Shown here: piece after piece, positions 1 through 6,000 of the stretch
Layout: each line of letters begins with the position of its first letter
Numbering within the stretch: the stretch's first letter is position 1
Assembly: GCA_964522215.1 (NCBI GenBank)
Contig: CAZFVR010000043.1
Location: 1 to 10,041, forward strand
Direction: 5' to 3'
Source: CAG-390 sp964522215
Lineage (GTDB): Bacteria; Bacillota; Clostridia; Oscillospirales; CAG-272
DNA length: 10,041 bases
Program-made: the position numbers and the translations under genes
Notes under the pieces: generated by a model
Told to the model about the DNA's origin: nothing
Seen by the model: the letters and a program-made list of their open reading frames with translations, nothing else
Database searches by the model: none

Positions 1-12
1 TATATTATCTAA

Positions 13-42
13 ATAAAAATAGCTCCTTCAAACTATTTTTAT
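13..42 (+). promoter_or_regulatory. AT-rich hairpin in leader of the giant gene
   Basis: A perfect 10-bp inverted repeat is visible: ATAAAAATAG (13-22) pairs with CTATTTTTAT (33-42) around the 10-nt loop CTCCTTCAAA (23-32). The stem ends 29 nt before the ATG at 72. Only one pair is G-C, so it is a weak structure and not a canonical terminator, although a short AT run follows. The loop string CCTTCAAA also sits in the loop of the hairpin at 9737-9759, which argues for a shared element. Its role could be RNA processing, translational control or polymerase recognition; nothing in the sequence decides between these. Confidence 0.4.
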
Positions 43-71
43 ATATACCACAAAAGAATATTTTATCAAAC

Positions 72-3000
72 ATGGCAGGAAAAATTCAACCAAAGAATCA
101 AGAGAAAGATCCAAAGACTCCATCAGGAAAGTTTGATGCACCATTAGAAGTTGCATTGACAGGATCTATGCTTGGTGGTTCTGTTACTGATTTTGAAACA
201 CTTATTGTAAGAACAGTTTCTCAAGTAATTTATGGAGATATAGCATCAACTGCTAAATCTATTAATGATATCAAAAGCTTTGCAAAGAAAAATCAGAATC
301 CTTTTGATGTTGCAGAAAATACTTTAAAGAAAATTGAATCGTTGGAGAAATTACATAAAGCAACAAATAATATTCTTCGTCCTATTGCTTCAAGTGTAGT
401 TAGACTTGCCATGTTTACTGGAAGCTTATTAGGATTAGCTACTTCAAATACAGGATTTGTTGTTACTCCAACAGAAAAGCCAAACATTCCTGGACAAGCT
501 TCAGGAGATCCAGCTCAAACTATAAAAGTTGCTATTGAATCAAATAATTTAGATGAAATTCTTAAGTCATTATCTGATTTGTCTGGTGATGGTTCATTAT
601 CGACTTTAGCTGATGTTTTTGAAGTTATGGTTGATAATAGTAAAGGATTTAAGGAGATTGCAGAATATATGCAACCTTTCTCTGAATCTTTATCTAAACT
701 TATTGAACAAAATTCAGGAATTGAAGAGTTTACTAAGATTATTGATCCTTTTATTAAAGGGATGAATAATATGTCTAAAATTCAATTTGTTGATAGTGAT
801 GAATTGACAAGAATCGGAGATGCTTTATTATCATTTTCACAAACAAACATAAATGAAGCAGATATTGATAAGATAATAAACTCAACAAAAACAATTGCTG
901 AAAATTTATCAAATGTTGATTTATCTAAAATTGATACTAAACAATTTGATAAATTGATTGATGTTTCAGATAAGATAAAAGAATTAGAAAAAATTCAAGG
1001 AGTTGATTTAGCTTCTTTAGATGATCTTATAGTTAACGTTCCAAAAATCAATTTATTAATTGAACAAATAGGTAAAGTTGAAAAATTCAAGAAAACTTCA
1101 TTATCGAATTTTAGTAAATTTATTGATTGGGTTGGAACAATAACTTTCCCAAATATTCCAGATCCAAAGAATCTTATTGAATATCTTAAACAAATGGATC
1201 GTTGGGTAATTCCTAATTCTGTTTCTATAATGGAACAAATAAAACAAATTTCAATAACTAAAACTCTTGAAAAACGATTAGAATCATTGAAACTTGTTTT
1301 AACTAAATTATCGGAATTGAACTTTGACACGTCAAAGTTAAAAATCACGGATAAGTTTGCTGATAATATAAAGAAAATTAGTGAATTTGTTCCTGATATT
1401 GAATCTTTAGGAAAGAATGTTTCAAAGTTAAAAATTGTTAAACTTGATGATTTAAACGATTTAGCTAAAATACTAAAAAGATTATCTGAATTAGAATTTA
1501 ATGAAAAGGGTGAAATTAATGTTGGTGAATTAAAAGAGTTAGTAAAATCTATTCCTGGTATTGAATCTATCATTAATGAATTTGATAAAAGATTGACTAA
1601 AAGAAATTATAAAGAGCTTCTTGCAACTACTGGTCAAATAAAGGTGATTTTACAAAATCTTGATGAGATGGCATTCTCAGGACAACATTCATTAAATTAT
1701 AAAAGATTAGATGAATTATCAAATAATGTTTTTCCTTTCATTGGGAAATCTGTTGATGCTATAAATGGTGTTAAAACTACAAAAGATACTTTACCTATTA
1801 TTACATCATTAGTTGAAATTCTTGATGAATTGGATCTATTAGAATTCAAAGGAAAACGAATAATCAATATAGATAAATTAAATGAATTTAATGATGCTTT
1901 ACCGGTAATAATTACTGTATGTCAAAAAATAAATGCAGTAAGTATTGAAGATGGATCTAAAACTGTTAAGAATATAGCAAAATCTCTAAACGCTATTGGT
2001 GAAATTGATACTGAACCGTTTCAAGATAAAGATTTTACTAAAGTTACAAATGCTTTAGTCGCTTTTATTGGAATTTCAACATCTATAAAAGATTTTGATA
2101 TCAAATCTATAAATACTGCTGACGCAATAAAAGAATTTGTTCAAATATTTATAGAAAATGATGATGCTCCAATAAAAGTTTTATCAAATAGTTCAACATT
2201 GTCTGATTTTGTTAAGAAAAAGGATGATATTGAAAAACTTGCAAATACTACTGAATCATTAGCAAATGCGATTAAAGCTGTTGCTGCTCTTGGAGCTCTT
2301 GGAGCTATGGTTACTGGTGGTGTTAAGGTAATCAAATCTTATGTTTTATCGATTCAAGATATCATTCAAAATATAGATTCAATTGATTCTAAGAAGGTTG
2401 AATCTGCAATGCAAACAATGAAAGGAATGGCTTTAATTATAGCTGTTTCTACTATTTGTATGTTATTAGGCGGATTCTTTGTTGTTAAGATGCCTGAATT
2501 AGTTATTGGTGCTTTAGCATTTGGATTAGTTTTATCTGTATTTATATTCACTGTTGTTTATGGAATAAATTATGCAACTAAAGGAATGGATACGTCGATG
2601 ACTAATCTTAAAGATGTTGCTATATTGATTGTGGCTTCAACGTTTGTTATGATACTTGGTGCAACATTTATTTTATTCTATCCAAAATTAGTTATGGGCG
2701 CTATAGCATTTACATTAGTTTTGGCTTTATTCCTTGCAGCAACGTTATTAGCTATAAATCTTGGAACAAGAGGAATGGATCTTGCTAAAGCTAATCTTAG
2801 AGATGTTATTATACTTATTTCTGTATCAACATTTATTCTTATTCTTGGTGCATTAGTCATAACACAATATCCTTGGATTGCTCTTGGAGCTATGGGATTC
2901 ACTGTTCTTTTAGGTGGATTCTTATTTGCAACTTTACAAGCGATTAAATTTGGAACTAAAGGACTTGAAAAATGTGCAGTCAACTTGTATGAGTTTGCAA

Positions 3001-6000
3001 TTCTTATTGGTGTCGCATCATTCGTATTAATACTTGGTGGCTTGATTGTTACACAATATCCTTGGATTCTTCTTGGTGCTATGGGATTCACAGTTGCTTT
3101 AGGATTATTCTTATTTGCAACACTTAAGGCAATCAATTTGGGAACTAAAGGAATTGAACAAGCATTACCTAAGGCTCAAGAAGCAGCATTATTAATTGCT
3201 ATATCAGCAGCTATAATGATTGCAGGAGGAACATTATTCATTTTATTCCCACAATTAATGTTGACAATCCCAGTATTCATAGCAATGCAAACTTTAATGT
3301 TTGGTTCATTAATTCTTATTTGTAAAATGTTGAATACTGCTAAGAAAGATATAAATAAAGCAATTCCAATTCTTAAAATGCTTGGTCTTATTGTTGCATT
3401 GTCATCTGCTGCAATGATAGCGGTAGGAGTAGCTATAACAACTGCAGGAGGATTTGCTAATCTTATGCTTGGTGTTTTAGCAATGGAATTAACATTAGTT
3501 GGAATTGCAGGTATAGCTATAGCAGTTGGACTGGCTACTAAAATTCCAACATTCTATGATGGAGTTGCATCATTGGCAATATTATCTGTCATAACTGCTA
3601 TATCTTCATTAGCTGTTGCAGTAGTTGGTGCTATTGCATCAAAATATGATTTAATGACTCTACTTATTGGTGTAGCTAATATTGGATTAGTTATGGTTGG
3701 AATTGCTTTAATTGCATCATTAGTTGGAGCAATAGCATTGATTCCAACATTCTGGACAGGTTTAGCTGCTATGGGGTTATTGTCTGTTATTACAATGATA
3801 ACTTCATTGTCAATTCCTGTAATAGGATTATTGGCAACTCAGTTTGATATAGGAGCATTACTAATTGGAGTTGCTAACATAGGATTAGTTATGTCTGGAA
3901 TGGCATTGATTGCATCTTTAGTTGGCGCCATAGCATTAATTCCAACATTCTGGTTGGGTTTAGATGCAATGTATTCACTAACAATAATTGGTTCTATATC
4001 GTCTCTTGCAATTCCGGTCATTGGAAAAATCGCAAATATTTATGATTGGAAAGTTTTATTAGAAGGCGTTGGTAAGATTGGATTAGTCATGGCTGCAATT
4101 GGAATGATAGCAGTTGGAGTTGGTGCATTAACTTTAATTCCTTTCTTCTGGACTGGTATTGGAGCTTTAGTTGTCATAACTACAATTGCAATGTATGCAA
4201 GTTTGGCTATGGTTGCAATTGGTAAAGCTATGGATTCAATGAGTAAAGTTAAGACAATTGATACAAAAGCTATCGTAGCAAATGTTAAAGGATTTGTTTC
4301 TATTGCAAAAGAATTAGAGCCAATAGCTAATGTAGGAGATAAAATAATTGCTGCATCAAAAGCCTGCGAAGCTATGGCTAAAATGGTTGACAAATTATCG
4401 CGAACAGTCAAAAATGTTTCTAATTTAAGAATTGATGTTTATGAAGGGACTAAAGTTGTAGGTAAACGAGAGCTTACTGAAGAAGATTTTAAGAATGCTG
4501 CAACGAATGTTAAATCTTTAATAACTGTTTTAGGTACTGCTATTATTCAAACGTATAGAGAAAATCCAGATATGTTTAAGAAAGGAGATAAAGGTCCTTT
4601 CGGTCAAACTGTAGCAGCTTGTACAACAATGTCTAAGATGATATCTAAGATATCTAATGCAGTTAAAGATTATGCTGAAATGAAGGTTCCTATTGAATGG
4701 GATAAGGATGGAAAGGCAAAATCATTCAGACATTTGGGAGAAGACGATTTTGCTAATGCATCGTCAAATGTCAAATTGATAATAACAACGTTAGGACAAG
4801 CTATAATTGATACATACAATGATAATCCTGAAATGTTTGAAGGAGGTGAAAAAGGAATTTTTGGAAAAACAACTAAAACATTACGAGGATTAGGAAAACT
4901 TATTGGAGATATTGGTGGTTCAGTTGGAAAAATTGCAGCGCTACAAATTCCAATTGAATGGAATAATGAAGGAAAAGCTATTAATTATAGAACATTAGAT
5001 AAGAAAGATTTTGATTTAGCTAAAGATAATATTGCAGCAGTTATATCAACATTAGGAAATGGAATTATGGCCATGTATGATGCTCATAGTGAATGGTTTG
5101 AAGAATCTGGAGGAAGTATATTTTCTTCAGGAAAATCTCCATTCTCTAAAGTATTAAAAGTTTCAAAAGAATTAGGAAAATTGATTGGGACTGTTGGTGA
5201 ATCTGTTGGAGATATGGCAGCACTACAAATTCCTATTGATTGGGATAATAAAGGTAAAGCTATCAAATTTAGAACACTATCAGATGCAGATTTCAAATTA
5301 GCTGAAGATAATATTGGTAAAGTTATAACTGCTGTTGGAACTGGTATAATGACTATGTATACTTCTAAATCTGAGTGGTTTGAAGAAGGAGGTAATCTAT
5401 TTAGCAAAACTAAATCTCCGTTTGCTAAAGTACTGAACGTTTCTAAAGAATTAGCAAAACTTATTGGAACAGTTGGCAAATCTGTTGCAGATATTGCTAA
5501 GTTACAAATTCCAATTGATTGGGATAGTAAAGGAAAGGTTACTAAATATAGAACATTAGAAAAGAAAGATTTTGATTTAGCAAAAGATAATGTTGCCACA
5601 GTTATTGTAACTATTGGAGAAGGTATAATGAAGCTTTATGAAGGAGATAAAAAAACTTGGTTTGAAGAAGGAGGTAATTTCTTTAATAAAACTAAATCTC
5701 CTTTCTCTAAAGTTTTAGAAACTTCAAAGGGATTAGCTAAATTGATTGCATCAGTTGGTTCATCTGTTGCAAATATGGCATCATTAAAAATTCCTGAAGA
5801 ATGGGATAAAGATGGAAAACCAACAAAATTTAGATCTCTTGGACAACAAGATTTCGATTTAGCTAAAAATAATATTGGAACAGTTATATCTACAATAGGT
5901 ATAGGGTTAATGGATATGTATGATAAACATGAAGATTGGTTCAAGGAAGATTTCTTATCATTATCTTCATCTCCATTTACCAGAGTGATGAAAGGAACTG

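Noticed and set aside
2418..4247. A polytopic transporter or permease gene
   Set aside because: The hydrophobic repeats are embedded without any break in a 2932-residue frame with long soluble regions on both sides, show no transporter motif, and sit beside a tail-tube-like gene.
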